A DNA stretch of 64,000 nucleotides from Arachis hypogaea (GCF_003086295.3 NC_092054.1:54791353-54855352), one strand, 5' to 3'; counted from the first letter of the stretch, positions 11,288 through 23,096 are shown. Numbers and translations: made by a program. Notes: generated from the sequence alone by a model not told the origin.

Positions 11288-12860
11288 ATTGTTCGAGTTT
11301 GGACAACTGACGGTTCATCTTGTTGCTCAGATTAGGTAATTTTATTTTAATTTTAAGCTTTTTATTTTTAATTTTCGAAAAATACAAAAAAATATTTCTT
11401 CTTTTTTCATTTTTCCCAATTAATTTTCGAAAAATAAAAAAAATTTTATAAAATCATAAAATCAAAAATATTTTTATGTTTCTTGTTTGAGTCTAGAGTC
11501 AACTTTTAAGTTTGGTGTCAATTGCATCTTTTTAATTTTCTAAAAAAAATTAAATTAAAATTATTTTCAAAAATTCATGCATTGCATTCTTCATGATCTT
11601 CAAGTTGTTCTTGGCCAGTCTTCTTGTTTGATCTTCATATTTTCTTGTTTTGTGTCTTTTCTTGTTTTTCATATGCATTTTCAATTTGTTAATGTCTAAA
11701 GAATAAAAAAATTTTTAAGTTTGGTGCCTTACATGTTTTCTTTTCTTGAAAATTTTTCAAAAATAAGTTCTTGGTGTTCATCTTGACATTCAAAGTGTTC
11801 TTGGTGTTCATCTTGACATTCATAGTGTTCTTGCATGCATCACATGTTTTGATCCAAAATTTTCATGCATTGAGTCTTTGGGTTGTTTTTCTCTTTCTTC
11901 ATTGAAAATTCAAAAATCAAAAAAATGTCTTTCCCTTTTTCACTCATAAATTTTCGAAAATTTGATTTGATTTAGTCAAAAATTTTTAAAATTTAGTTAT
12001 TTCTTATGAGTCAAATCAAATTTTCAATTTAAAAATCTTATCTTTTTCAAATCTTTTTCAAAAATCAAATCTTTTTCATTTTTCTTTCATAATTTTCGAA
12101 AATCCCAAAATGATTTTCAAAAATCTTTTTCTTATTTTGTTTCATGATTTCAAATCTTTACTAACAATTAATGTGATTGATTCAAAAAAAATATTAAGTT
12201 GGTTACTTGCCTAGTAAGAAAGGTTCAATCTTTAAACTCTAGAATCATATCTTTTTAGTTTCTTGTTAGTCAAGTAATCAACTTTAATTTTCAAAATCAA
12301 ATCTTTTTAAATTTCTTTTTCAAATCTTTTTCAAATTAAGTTTCAATCACATCTTTTTCAAAATCAATTTCAAAATCTTTTCTAACTTCCTTTCTAACTT
12401 CTTACCTTTTTAAAATTGATTTTCCAATTTTTTTTAATCAATCCTATCTTTTTGTTTCAATCATATCTTTTTCAAAACTACCTAACTAATTCTCTCTCTC
12501 TAATCTTCGAAAATCCCTTCCCCCTTTTTCAAAATTTCTTTTTAATTAACTAATTATTTTAATTTTTAATTTTAATTTTATCTCTTTTCTAATTTTTGAA
12601 TTTTATTTTAATTTCAAATTAAAAACAAAAATATTTTTATTTTAATTTATTTAATTTTTGAAAATTCTTCTCTCTCACCTCCTTCTAATTATTTATTTAC
12701 TTACTAACACTCCTCTTCATCTAAGAAGTCGAACCTACTCCTCACCTTTGTGTTTGGATTATCTATCTTCTATTCATATCTTCTTCTACTCACATAAAGG
12801 AATCTCTATACTGTGACATAGAGGATTCCATATTTTCTTTTCTGTTTTCTTCTTTTTCAT
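11288..12860 (+). other. Leader of B, AT-rich, no ORF
   Basis: About 1.6 kb of T-rich DNA with many TTTTTCAAAA and TTTTCGAAAA runs. It includes two copies of AAGTTTGGTG (11508 and about 11717). Diverged counterparts occur in D and F. Confidence 0.7.
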
Positions 12861-14999
12861 ATGAGTAGGAACAAGGATAAGAACATTCTTGTTGAAGTTG
12901 ATCCAGAACCTGAAAGGACTCTGAAGAGGAAGCTAAGGGAAGCCAAAGCACAACTCTTTGGAGAAAATCTGACAGAAATTTTCGAAAAAGAAGAAAACAT
13001 GGCCGAAAATAATAACAATGCAACGAAGATGCTTGGTGACTTTACTGCACCAAATTCCAATTTACATGGAAGAAGCATCTCAATCCCTGCCATTGGAGCA
13101 AACAATTTTGAGCTGAAACCTCAATTAGTTTCTCTGATGCAACAGAACTGCAAGTTTCAGGGACTTCCATCTGAAGATCCTTTTCAGTTCTTAACTGAAT
13201 TCTTGCAGATCTGTGATACTGTTAAGACCAATGGGGTTGATCCCGAGGTCTACAGGCTTATGCTTTTCCCATTTGCTGTAAGAGACAGAGCTAGAGTATG
13301 GTTGGACTCTCAATCTAAAGACAGCCTAAACTCTTGGGATAAGCTGGTCACGGCTTTCTTAGCCAAGTTATTTCCTCCTCAAAAGCTTAGCAAGCTTAGA
13401 GTGGATGTTCAAAACTTCAGACAGAAAGAAGGTGAATCCCTCTATGAAGCTTGGGAGAGATACAAGGAACTGACCAAAAAGTGTCCTTCTGACATGCTTT
13501 CAGAATGGACCATCCTGGATATATTCTATGATGGTATGTCTGAGCTATCAAAGATGTCACTGGACCATTCTGCAGGTGGATCCATTCACCTAAAGAAAAT
13601 ACCTGCAGAAGCTCAAGAACTCATTGACATGGTTGCAAATAACCAGTTCATGTACACTTCTGAAAGGAATCCTGTGAATAATGGGATGCCTATGAGGAAG
13701 GGAGTTCTTGAAATTGATACTCTGAATGCCATATTGGCTCAGAATAAAATATTGACTCAGCAAATCAATATAATTTCTCAGAGTCTGAATGGATTGAAGG
13801 AACCATCCAACAGTACTAAAGAGGCATCTTCTGAAGAAGAAGCTTATGATCCTGAGAACCCTGCAATAGCAGAGGTAAATTACATGAGTGAACCCTATGG
13901 AAACACCTATAATCCCTCATGGAGAAACCATCCAAATTTCTCATGGAAGGATCAACAAAAGCCTCAACAAGGCTTTAACAATGGTGGAAGAAACAGGTTT
14001 AGCAATAGCAAGCCTTTTCCATCATCCACTCAGCAAAAGACAGAGAGCTCTGAGAAGGATCCATCTAGGTTAGCAAATATAGTCTCTGATCTATCTAAAG
14101 CCACTTTAAGTTTCATGAATGAAACAAGGTCCTCCATTAGAAATTTGGAGGCACAAGTGGGCCAGCTGAGTAAAAGGGTCACTGAAACCCCTCCTAGTAC
14201 TCTCCCAAGCAATACAGAAGAGAATCCAAAAAGAGAGTGCAAGATTATTGATTTAATCACCATGGCCGAACCTACAAGGGATGGAGAGGATGTGAACCCC
14301 AGTGAGGAAGACCTCCTGGGACGTCCAGTGATCAACAAGGAGTTTCTCTCTGAGGAACCAAAGGAATCTGAAACTCATCTAGAGACCATAGAGATTCCTT
14401 TGAACCTCCTTATGCCATTCATGAGCTCTGATGAGTATTCTTCTTCTGAAGAAAATGAAGCTGTTACTGAAGAGCAAGTTGCCAAGTACCATGGTGCAAT
14501 CATGAAGCTGAATGCCAAATTATTTGGTAATGAGACTTGGGAAGATGAACCTCCCTTGCTCATCAATGAACTAAGTGATCTGGATCAACTGAGATTGCCT
14601 CAGAAAAAACAAGATCCTGGAAAGTTCTTAATACCTTGTACCATAGGCACCATGACCTTTGAGAAGGCTCTATGTGACCTTGGATCAGGGATAAACCTCA
14701 AGCCACTCTCTGTAATGGAGAAACTAGAAATCTTTGATGTGCAAGCTGCCAGAATCTCATTAGAGATGGCAGACAACTCCAGAAATCAGGCTTATGGACA
14801 ACTAGAGGACGTGCTAGTAAAGGTTAAAGGCCTTTACATCCCTGCTAATTTCATAATCCTGGACACTGGGAAGGATGAGGATGAATCCATCATCCTTGGA
14901 AGACCCTTCCTAGCCACAGCAAGGGCTGTGATTGATGTGGACAGAGGAGAGTTAGTCCTTCAACTAAATGAGGACACCCTTGTGTTTAAAACTCAATGA
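12861..14999 (+). CDS. Gag-protease polyprotein of element B
   Basis: The 712-residue ORF starts MSRNKDKNILVEVD. Residues about 1-50 are a charged extension that F lacks. Residues about 65-250 are the gag capsid-like domain, with FPFAVRDRARVWLDS and LYEAWERYKELTKKCP. A Gln/Asn-rich linker follows; I see no CCHC zinc knuckle. The aspartic protease lies at about 590-705, with active-site region CDLGSGINL where related proteins have D-L/M-G-A-S, and ILGRPFLATARAVIDV. The TGA at 14997-14999 falls where D still reads through, and homology continues to about 15189. So B has probably lost about 64 residues to a nonsense change. Otherwise the frame is open. It would form particles and process gag. 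Confidence 0.9.
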   Translation: MSRNKDKNILVEVDPEPERTLKRKLREAKAQLFGENLTEIFEKEENMAENNNNATKMLGDFTAPNSNLHGRSISIPAIGANNFELKPQLVSLMQQNCKFQGLPSEDPFQFLTEFLQICDTVKTNGVDPEVYRLMLFPFAVRDRARVWLDSQSKDSLNSWDKLVTAFLAKLFPPQKLSKLRVDVQNFRQKEGESLYEAWERYKELTKKCPSDMLSEWTILDIFYDGMSELSKMSLDHSAGGSIHLKKIPAEAQELIDMVANNQFMYTSERNPVNNGMPMRKGVLEIDTLNAILAQNKILTQQINIISQSLNGLKEPSNSTKEASSEEEAYDPENPAIAEVNYMSEPYGNTYNPSWRNHPNFSWKDQQKPQQGFNNGGRNRFSNSKPFPSSTQQKTESSEKDPSRLANIVSDLSKATLSFMNETRSSIRNLEAQVGQLSKRVTETPPSTLPSNTEENPKRECKIIDLITMAEPTRDGEDVNPSEEDLLGRPVINKEFLSEEPKESETHLETIEIPLNLLMPFMSSDEYSSSEENEAVTEEQVAKYHGAIMKLNAKLFGNETWEDEPPLLINELSDLDQLRLPQKKQDPGKFLIPCTIGTMTFEKALCDLGSGINLKPLSVMEKLEIFDVQAARISLEMADNSRNQAYGQLEDVLVKVKGLYIPANFIILDTGKDEDESIILGRPFLATARAVIDVDRGELVLQLNEDTLVFKTQ

Positions 15000-15080
15000 T
15001 CTCTTTCTATAACCATGGAGAGGAAGCATGAAAAGCTTCTCTCACTGCAGAGTCAACCAAGGCTCCCACAGTCAAACTCT

Positions 15081-15159
15081 AAGTTTGGTGTTGGGAAGCC
15101 ACAACCAAACTCTAAGTTTGGTGTTGAACCCCCACATTCAAACTCTAAGTTTGGTGTTG
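15081..15159 (+). repeat. Three 33-bp repeats of AAGTTTGGTGTTG
   Basis: AACTCTAAGTTTGGTGTTG occurs three times, with AAGTTT starting at 15081, 15114 and 15147, an exact 33-bp period. In D the same three repeats are still translated (SKFGVG). The core equals the polypurine-tract motif before the LTR. Confidence 0.85.
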
Positions 15160-15210
15160 GGAGGTTCCAACCTTGCTCTGATTATCTGTGAGGCTCCATG
15201 AGAGCTCACT

Positions 15211-15258
15211 GTCAAGCTATTGACATTAAAGAAGCGCTTGTTGGGAGGCAACCCAATG
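15211..15258 (+). other. Conserved post-pol motif, element B
   Basis: GTCAAGCTATTGACATTAAA, then GAAGCGCTTG, then TTGGGAGGCAACCCAA. The last part can fold as TTGGG / CCCAA. It is kept although pol is missing. Confidence 0.8.
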
Positions 15259-15400
15259 TTATCTAATTATATTTATTTTTTTTCCATTGTTATTTTATGT
15301 TTTCTTTAGGTTGATGATCATGTGAAGTCACAAAAACTACTGAAAAATCAAAAACAGAGTGAAAAATAGAATGAAAAATAGCACACCCTGGAGGAGAACA

Positions 15401-15545
15401 GTCTGGCGTTTAAACGCCAGAAACAGGCACCAAGCTGGCGTTTAATGCCAGAAACAAGCATCTACCTGGCGTTAAACGCCAGAACAGAGCATGGAAGTGG
15501 CGTTTAATGCCAGAAACAGGCAGAAGTCTGGCATTAAACGCCAGG
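15401..15545 (+). repeat. Palindrome array (CTGGCGTTTAACGCCAG type), internal copy of B
   Basis: About five units at roughly 30-bp spacing, with arms CTGGCGTT and AACGCCAG. It is the same motif class as in the LTR of B. Confidence 0.85.
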
Positions 15546-15843
15546 ATTGCATGTATAGGGCGTTTTACACATCTAAGGGGTACAGGGATAAAAAATCCTT
15601 GACACCTCAGGATCTGTGGACCCCACAGGATCCCTACCTAACCCTATTCTCTCCCCTTCACACCTTTTCATAATTCTCTTCCCCAAATGCCCTTCACCAA
15701 TCACTTCAATCACTCTTTTCCATCACCCCCTCACCACTCACATCCATCTTCTCTTCCCCATAAACCCCACCTAGCTTCAAATTCAAAATATTTTTCCTCC
15801 CAAACCCAACCCTAAATGGCCAAACCCTAAACCCCTCCACACC

Positions 15844-15853
15844 TCTATATAAC
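15844..15853 (+). promoter_or_regulatory. Putative TATA box of an internal ORF3 promoter (B)
   Basis: TCTATATAAC lies about 195 bp before the ORF3 start, in C/T-rich DNA. It is preceded by a telo-box AAACCCTAA at 15822-15830. Position and sequence match D (34806). Confidence 0.5.
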
Positions 15854-15969
15854 CCCTCATTCCTTCTTCTATTTCACACAACACAACCCTCTCTTCTTCC
15901 ACTTGGCCAAAACCTACTCTATCTCCCTCTACTCTATTTCTCTTCTTCTTCTACTTCTTTCTTTCTTCT

Positions 15970-16008
15970 TTTGCTCGGGAATGTGCAAACATTTTAAGTT
16001 TGGTGTGG
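15970..16008 (+). other. Internal hairpin plus PPT-like motif (B)
   Basis: TTTGCTCG, GGAA and TGTGCAAA form a weakened stem (one mismatch, one wobble), followed by AAGTTTGGTGTGG. It is the degraded equivalent of 5453-5491. Confidence 0.65.
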
Positions 16009-16043
16009 TAAAAGCATAGCTTTTTGCTTTTACATAACCATTT

Positions 16044-17195
16044 ATGACACCTAAGGCCAGAGAAACCTCTAGAAAGAGGAAAGGGAAGGCAATTGTTTCC
16101 ACCTCTGAGTCATGGAAGATGGAGAGATTCATCTCAAAGGTCCATCAAGACCACTTTTATGAAGTTGTGGCCAAGAAGAAAGTGATCCCTGAGGTTTCTT
16201 TCAAGCTCAAAAGGAATGAGTATCCGGAGATCCGACTTGAGATCCAAAGAAGAGGTTGGGAAGTTCTCACCAACCCCATTCAACAAGTCGGGATCCTAAT
16301 GGTTCAAGAGTTCTATGCAAACGCATGGATCACTAGGAACCATGATCAAAGTGTGAACCCGAATCCAAAGTATTGGCTTACTATGGTTTGGGGGAAATAC
16401 TTAGATTTCAGTCCAGAAAATGTAAGGCTGGCATTCAACTTGCCAATGATGGAAGAGAACGAACGCCCCTACACAAGAATGGTTAATTTTGACCAAAGGT
16501 TGGACCAAGTCCTCATAGACATATGTGAGGAAGGAGCTCAATGGAAAATTGACTCAAGAGGCAAGCCGGTTCAACTAAGAAGGCATGACCTCAAACCAGT
16601 GGCTAGGGGATGGTTAGAGTTCATTCAATGCTCAATCATTCCTACTAGCAACCGGTCTGAAGTTACTATAGACCGGGCCTTCATGATCCATAGTATCATG
16701 ATTGGAGAGGAGATGAAAGTCCATGAGATTATACCTCAAGAACTCTACAAGGTGGCTGACAAGTCCTCCACTTGGGCAAGGTTAGCCTTTCCTCACCTCA
16801 TATGCCACCTCTGCAATTCAGCTGGAATTGACATAGAGGGAGACATCCTCATTGAAGAGGATAAGCCCATCACTAAGAAAAGGATGGAGCAAATAAGAGA
16901 TCATGGACCTCAACATGAGCATGAGAAAGTTCCTCACCATGAAATCCCTGAGATGCCTCAGGGGATGCACTTTCCTCCACAGAATTATTGGGAGCAAATC
17001 AACACTTCCCTAGAAGAATTAAGTTCCAACATGGGACAACTAAGGGTGGAGCATCATGAACACTCCATCATCCTCCATGAAATTAGAGAAGATCAAAGAG
17101 CTATGAGGGAGGAGCAACAAAGACAGGGAAGAGACATAGAGGAGCTCAAAAGCACCATTGGTTCTTCAAGAAGAGGAAGACGCCACCCTCACTAA
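16044..17195 (+). CDS. ORF3, 'putative plant transposon protein' type (B)
   Basis: Intact 383-residue ORF. The N-terminus is basic (MTPKARETSRKRKGK). The central domain, residues about 25-275, has conserved FYEVVAKKKVIPEV, RRGWEVL, MVQEFYANAW, RGWLEFI, IPTSNRSEV and AFPHLICHLC. The C-terminal 90 residues look coiled-coil (LEELSSNMGQLRVEHHEH to EEQQRQGRDIEELK) and end in a basic RRGRR. No signal peptide or membrane segment is visible, so it is unlike a classical envelope protein despite its envelope-like position. The chosen ATG is the first after the TATA box and hairpin in this frame and aligns with D. The family name comes from memory; the function is unknown. Confidence 0.87.
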   Translation: MTPKARETSRKRKGKAIVSTSESWKMERFISKVHQDHFYEVVAKKKVIPEVSFKLKRNEYPEIRLEIQRRGWEVLTNPIQQVGILMVQEFYANAWITRNHDQSVNPNPKYWLTMVWGKYLDFSPENVRLAFNLPMMEENERPYTRMVNFDQRLDQVLIDICEEGAQWKIDSRGKPVQLRRHDLKPVARGWLEFIQCSIIPTSNRSEVTIDRAFMIHSIMIGEEMKVHEIIPQELYKVADKSSTWARLAFPHLICHLCNSAGIDIEGDILIEEDKPITKKRMEQIRDHGPQHEHEKVPHHEIPEMPQGMHFPPQNYWEQINTSLEELSSNMGQLRVEHHEHSIILHEIREDQRAMREEQQRQGRDIEELKSTIGSSRRGRRHPH

Positions 17196-18314
17196 GGTGG
17201 ACTCATTCCTTAATCTCCTTGTCTATTTATTTTTTGTTTTCGGTTTCCATGCTTCATGTTTAATTATGTTTGTGTCTTTACTATATGATCATTAGTGTCT
17301 AAGTGTCTATGCCTTAAAGTTATGAATATGAATCCATCACCTCTCTTAAATGAAAACTGTTCTAAAAACAAAAGAACAAGAAGTACATGGTTTTGAATTC
17401 ATCCTTGAAACTATTTTAATGATTTTGATGTGGTGGCAATACCTTTTGTTTTCTGAATGTATGCTTGAACAGTGCATATGTATTTTGAAGTTGTTGTTTA
17501 TGAATGTTAAATATGTTGGCTCTTGAAAGAATGATGAAAAGGAGAAATGTTATTTGATAATCTGAAAAATCATAAAAATGATTCCTGAAGCAAGAAAAAG
17601 CAGTGAATACAAAATCTTGCAGAAAAAAAAAGAAGAAAAAAAATAGCAAAAAAAAAAAGAAAGAAAAAGAAAAAGTAAGCAGAAAAAGCCAAAAGCCCTT
17701 TAAACCGAAAGGTAAGAGCAAAAATCCAATAGCCCTTAAAACCAAAAGGCAAGGGTAATAAAAAGGATCCAAGGCTTTGAGCATCAGTGGATAGGAGGGC
17801 CTAAAGGAATAAAATCCTGCCCTAAGCGGCTAAACCAAGCTGTCCCTAACCATGTGCTTGTGGCGTGAAGGTGTCAAGTGAAAACTTGAGACTGAGCGGT
17901 TAAAGTCGAGGTCCAAAGCAAAAAGAAGAGTGTGCTTAAGAACCCTGGACACCTCTAATTGGGGACTCTAGCAAAGCTGAGTCACAATCTGAAAAGGTTC
18001 ACCCAGTTATGTGTCTGTGGCATTTATGTATCCGGTGGTAATACTGAAAAACAAAGTGCTTAGGGTCACGGCCAAGACTCATAAAGTAGCTGTGTTCAAG
18101 AATCAACATACTGAACTAGGAGAATCAATAACACTATCTGAACTCTGAGTTCCTATAGATGCCAATCATTCTGAACTTCAATGGATAAAGTGAGATGCCA
18201 AAACTATTCAAGAGGCAAAAAGCTACAAGTCCCGCTCATCTGATTGGACCTAAGTTTCATTGATATTTTGGAATTTATAGTATATTCTCTTCTTTTTATC
18301 CTAGTTGATTTTCA
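17196..18314 (+). other. Non-coding region between ORF3 and 3' LTR (B)
   Basis: No ORF. It is conserved with D (36154-37276) and F (59585-60608). Shared blocks include AAGGCTTTGAGCATCAGTGG, ACCATGTGCTTGTGGCGTG and TATGTGTCTGTGGCATTTAT, plus an A-rich AAAAAG stretch near 17620-17740. It is probably cis-acting or 3' UTR sequence. Confidence 0.65.
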
Positions 18315-18352
18315 GTTGCTTGGGGACAAGCAACAATTTAAGTTTGGTGTTG
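18315..18352 (+). other. GGGA hairpin and polypurine tract of B
   Basis: Stem GTTGCTTG / CAAGCAAC with loop GGGA, then AAGTTTGGTGTTG touching the LTR start at 18353. Confidence 0.8.
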
Positions 18353-20020
18353 TGATGAGCGGATAATTTATACGCTTTTTGGCATTGTTTTTACATAGTT
18401 TTCAGTATAATTTAGTTTGTTTTTAGTATATTTTTTATTAGTTTTTAATTAAAATTCACATTTCTGGACTTTACTATGAGTTTGTGTGTTTTTCTGTGAT
18501 TTCAGGTATTTTCTGGCTGAAATTGAGGGACCTGAGCAAAAATCAGATTCAGAGGTTGAAGAAAGACTGCAGATGCTGTTGGATTTTGACCTCCCTGCAC
18601 TCAAAGTGGATTTTTTGGAGCTACAGAACTCTAAATGGCACGCTCTTAATTGCGTTGGAAAGTAGACATCCAGGGCTTTCAAGCAATATATAATAGTCCA
18701 TTCTTTGCCCGAGTTTAGAAGACGAACGCCAGTTCCATGCTGCATTCTGGAGTTAAACGCCAAAAACAGGTTGCAAAGTGGAGTTAAACGCCAGAAACAG
18801 GTTACAAACTGGTGTTCGACTCCAAGAGAAGCCTCTACACGTGTAAAGCTCAATGCTCAGCCTAAGCACACACCAAGTGGGCCCCAGAAGTGGATTTCTG
18901 CATCATTTACTCATTTCTGTAAACCCTAGTAACTAGTTTAGTATAAATAGGACTTTTTACTATTGTATTTACATCTTTGGATTATCTTTTGATCCTTTGA
19001 TCACGTTTGGGGGCTGGCCTCTTGGCCATGCCTGGAACTTCATCACTTATGTATTTTCAACGGTAGAGTTTCTACACACCATAGATTAAGGTGTGGAGCT
19101 CTGCTGTTCCTCATGAATTAATACAAAGTACTATTGTTTTTCTATTCAATTCAAGCTTATTCCTATTCTAAGATATCCATTCACACCCAAGAACATGATG
19201 AATGTGATGATTATGTGACGCTCATCATCATTCTCACTTATGAATGCGTGCCTGACAAACACTTCCGTTCTACATGCAAACAAGCTAGAATGAGTATCTC
19301 TTAGATATCTAATACAGGGGACTAAGTCCCAGATATTAGAGTCTTCGTGGTATAAGTTAGAACCCATGGATGGCCATTCTTGAGATCCGGAAAGTCTAAA
19401 CCTTGTCTGTGGTATTCCGAGTAGGATCTGGGAAGGGATGGCTGTGACGAGCTTCAAACTCACGAGTGCTGGGCGTAGTGACAGACGCAAAAGGATAGTA
19501 TATCCTATTCCAGTATGATCGAGAACCGACAGATGATTAGCCATGCAGTGACAGCGCATTGGACCATTTTCACAGAAAGAATGGGATGTAGCCATTGACA
19601 TCGGTGATGCCCTACATAAAGCTTGCCATGGAAAGGAGTAGGAATGGTTGGATGAAGACAGCAGGAAAGCAGAGGTTCAGAGGAACGAAAGCATCTCTAT
19701 ACGCTTATATGAAATTCTCACTAATGAATTACATAAGTATCTCTATCCTAGTTTATGTTTTATTTATCTTTTAATTTTTAAAAACTCTATATCCATTTGA
19801 ATCCGCCTGACTGGGATTTACAACATGACCATAGCTTGCTTCAAGCCAACAATCTCCGTGGGATTTACCCTTTCTCACGTAAGGTTTATTACTTGGACGA
19901 CCCAGTGCACTTGCTGGTCAGCTGTGCGAAGTTGTGACAAAGAACTAAGATTATGAATGTGTGTATAAAGTTTTCAGCGCCGTTACCAAGGAATGGAACC
20001 GTCACAATTTCTGCGCACCA
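18353..20020 (+). repeat. 3' LTR of B (1,668 bp)
   Basis: It starts TGATGAGCGGATAA and ends TGCGCACCA. TATAAATA is at 18942-18949. It is very similar to the 5' LTR, with small indels and scattered substitutions. The palindrome array is at about 18722-18815. The U5 stem has one mismatch here (CCTTTC / GTAAGG). Confidence 0.9.
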
Positions 20021-20664
20021 CCCACCTAGCACTTTTCTTTAAAGTCCTTAAGTTGGACTTGGATGAAGCCTTGTTATGGGGGCTTATGCTTGAACTCATC
20101 CTTGAATCTCCATCCATGTTTGAACTTCTAATGGTCTCTGAGATCTCAAACTTTGTTTGTCAACACCCTTCCTTGTTGATCTTCAAGCTTCCAATCGGGT
20201 GACCAAACTCTTAAATTCTCATCACGGCTCCAAATCCTCCTTTGAAATCCATTCAATTGCATCTTGCACCACTTTTGGGCCCCAAATCTTGATTTCCCTC
20301 TTTGATGAACCTTAGACCTTTGTGCCAACCAACATTCAATGGTCCACCCTTTAGCATTCCAAGAAGAATGATAAGTTGGTAATCTGTCTCCAAGAGAGCA
20401 TATTGATGTGAGCCAATGAAGTTCACAGAAGAGATTGTTACCCACTCAATTTGCACTTGGAACGGTGCCATTCTCTTGGATTCTTGCACGATGACCTCCA
20501 TCTCTTGCTTGTCAACTTCTTCCACACACTCTTCATTGCTCAAAGCATGTTTTAGAGGTTATTCATATTCCTCTTCAACATCGCTTTCATACCGAATGGA
20601 GGAAGGTTCAACAAGTTTAATGACGTCATTGGGTGGTGTGAGAGTGTCTTCAACGGTGGAATTC
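20021..20664 (-). pseudogene. Internal fragment of host element H
   Basis: On the minus strand the longest open stretch (20543-20253, MSNEECVEEVDKQEMEVIVQ at its start) continues in another frame to about 20146, so it is frameshifted. It is acidic at the start and then has IEWVTISSVNFIGSHQYALL. I do not recognise a domain. It runs into GTCC, CTTAAGGAC and TTTAAAGAAAAGTGCTAG, which resembles the post-pol motif and continues left of B at 9575-9594. It is probably the end of a gag-like ORF of a pol-less element. Confidence 0.5.
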
Positions 20665-21998
20665 TGATGCGGAATTTATAACCACATTACTAACCGGCAA
20701 GTGCACCGGGTCGTACCAAGTAATACCTCATGTGAATGAGGGTCGATCCCACGAGAATTGAAGGACTAAGCAACAATGGTTACTTGATTTACTTAGTTAG
20801 GCAAACAGAAAGTAATGTTTGGGTGTTCAAAAGACATTAAACAATATAAAGAATATTAAAAGAGCAAGTAAATAACTTGGGAATAAAATATGGAGAAGGC
20901 AGTTAAGGCTTCAGAGTTATCTATTTTCCGGATTGATTTTTCTTATTAATTTATTTTAATCATGCAAGATTTAATTCATGGTAAACTATATGTGACTAGA
21001 CCCTAATTCCTTAGACCTTTCTAGTCTCCTCTAATTTTCATCAATTGCCAATTCCTTGGTCAATTAATTCCAATTAGAGGGTGATGATCAAATTCCAGTT
21101 TGTATGCCACAAAAACTCTAATTACCCAAAGGTAAAAGGATTATATGTCACGTATCCCGTTAAATCCAGATAATTAAAATTTAGGAGAATATGTTTTTAA
21201 GCTGTTGTTCAAGTAAAGAGCTTTTCCAAGTTATACAAGAACTCAAGTAGAAAGGGGGTCATACTTCCGTTTCACCCAAATTCATAAGGATTGTAAATTT
21301 GAATGGAATAATGTTGAGTTAGAACTCCCCTGTTGGAATTTCTTTTTCTATCTAATCCTAATTAATTTAAAAATCTATCTTCGAAAACTAAAATAATATC
21401 TTTTCCTATTTTTGAATTAAAAATAAAGTTTAAATCAAAATTAATTAAAGCAATCAACATGTCTTCAATTGTTGGATGGGGACCACTTGCTTCGTAGGGT
21501 CCACGCCTAACTTGGAGTGGGCATAATCATTCTTGTGTGAATCCCCTTGAAACCTGTGTTTCTGGGCCAAAAACTGGGTCAAAACTCGGCCTGAAATCGC
21601 CCCCAGCATTTTCTACATTTTCTGAATGTCGCACATGTCATGCGTACGCGTCAGTCATGCGTACGCATCGATGGCCTTTTCTGCGTGTCACGCGTACGCG
21701 TCAGGTACACGCACGCGTCGCTGAGCAACTTTGCTTTTCACGCGTACGCGTCAAGCACGCGCACGCGTCGCCATGAATAGCTCCAAATCACGCGTACGCG
21801 TCAGGCACGCACACACGTCGCTCCTCGATGGTCAGCTCCTTAGTTTCTTCTCTTTCTCTGCAGAAACTCCATCAAATCCATCTGAATGCTACCTAAAATA
21901 AACAAAAATTCACAAGACTCAAAGTAGCATCTATAGTGGCTAAAAGATAATTACATGCAAATTCACTAGGAAAAGATAGAAAAGATGCTCACGCATTA
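20665..21998 (-). repeat. 3' LTR of C (1,334 bp)
   Basis: On the minus strand it starts TAATGCGTGAGC (the usual TG has become TA) and ends CCGCATCA. The U5 stem CCTCAT / ATGAGG is at 20726-20741. Relative to the 5' copy it lacks about 140 bp near 21290, deleted between two ATAAG direct repeats. The palindrome array is at 21625-21825. Confidence 0.85.
21625..21825 (-). repeat. Palindrome array (ACGCGTACGCGT type), LTR copy of C
   Basis: Repeated TCACGCGTACGCGTCA-like and GCACGCGTCGC units in about four pairs roughly 55 bp apart. It is CpG-rich inside AT-rich DNA. The same motif recurs internally at 23240-23760. Confidence 0.85.
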
Positions 21999-22036
21999 CA
22001 ACACCAAACTTGAATTGTTGCTTGTCCTCAAGCAAC
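21999..22036 (-). other. AGGA hairpin and polypurine tract of C
   Basis: Minus strand: stem GTTGCTTG / CAAGCAAC, loop AGGA, then AAGTTTGGTGTTG abutting the 3' LTR. Confidence 0.8.
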
Positions 22037-23096
22037 CAAAATAATATAGGCTTAGAATGTGAATTTGCATGAGAATGAGAGTTCGATTAAGCTCATTTCT
22101 CTTCTTATAGTGGGGTTTACAACTGTAATCCTGAATAGTTTTGGCATCTCACTCTCCTTTGAATCAGAAGAATGTTACTGTCATTCAAAATTAGAATCCG
22201 GATAATATTATGAATTCTCTAATCTTTTGTAGCTCAATTTAACCCTTGAACACAACAATTTTTCTTTTCTTTGGTACTTTGCACCTTGAGCCTAGCCGTG
22301 ACTTTGAATGTTTTGTCTCAAGTTTTATTTAACACAGAAACACCACAAGCACTTAACTAGGGAACTCTTTTGAAGTTCTGATTTTTCTTTCAGTTACTCC
22401 CAGACAGTGGTGCTCAAAGCCTTTGGCATACTCTTGTTGATTGCAATTGATCTCAACTCTAAATGTTTTGTCTCAGGGATTACTTGACACAAGAACACCA
22501 TAAGTATGTAGCTAGGAAAACAACTCTTTGAGCTTTTAATCATGTCTGACCTCCCTAGTCATTGATGCTCAGAGCCTTGGACCTGGCTTTTTTTTTCTTT
22601 TTTTTTATTTTTTTTTTCAATGCTGTTTCTTTTGCTTCAAGGATTAAACTTTTACTTATTTCAGAGAAGTCATAATAATTCTCTAAATCCATGTTCCTAG
22701 TACATCAGCATTCTTTGATTCAAATTTAAATATGCACTGTTCATGTCATGCATTCAGAGTTACAGAAAATACCACCACATGTAAGTGAATAAGACTACTC
22801 TTCAATATAAACTCAATTTCTCATGCAATATATTACTTCTTTTTCTTTTTCTTTTTAGATTCAAGTTCAGTGAGCGGTACATGAGACAAATAACAGAATA
22901 AAACTAATTCTAATAACTGAATGTACTAATGATCATGCAGGCAATCAAAGTAACAGAAAACAGAAAACACAAAATAAGAACGGAAGAGAAATAGAATGAA
23001 AGGAACTCAACCACCTCAGTTATGTTAGTGGCCATCTCATTCCTCCACGAAGAGCATTCATCTCCCTTTTGTGCTTTAAAAAAATCAACGAAGCGA
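22037..23096 (-). other. Non-coding 3' region of C with a trace of ORF3
   Basis: It resembles 6727-7743 of A. Immediately after the internal hairpin only a short piece similar to the last bases of ORF3 of A (GAGGTGG, then TTGAGTTCCTTTC) remains, so about 1.2 kb of ORF3 is missing. The A-type repeated modules are present, including minus-strand TGACTAGGGA near 22550-22565. Confidence 0.65.

Larger units (their letters stand above)
9595..20020 (+). mobile_element. Element B: pol-less Ty3/Gypsy retrotransposon
   Basis: It is flanked by CCCAC on both sides (9590-9594 and 20021-20025), with LTRs of 1,670 and 1,668 bp. Internal order is PBS, long AT-rich leader, gag-protease ORF, 33-bp repeats, post-pol motif, palindrome array, TATA box, hairpin, ORF3, non-coding region and hairpin with polypurine tract. 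There is no RT, RNase H or integrase. Only about 200 bases separate the protease stop from the post-pol motif, so the whole of pol is absent. It would need pol supplied in trans. Confidence 0.93.
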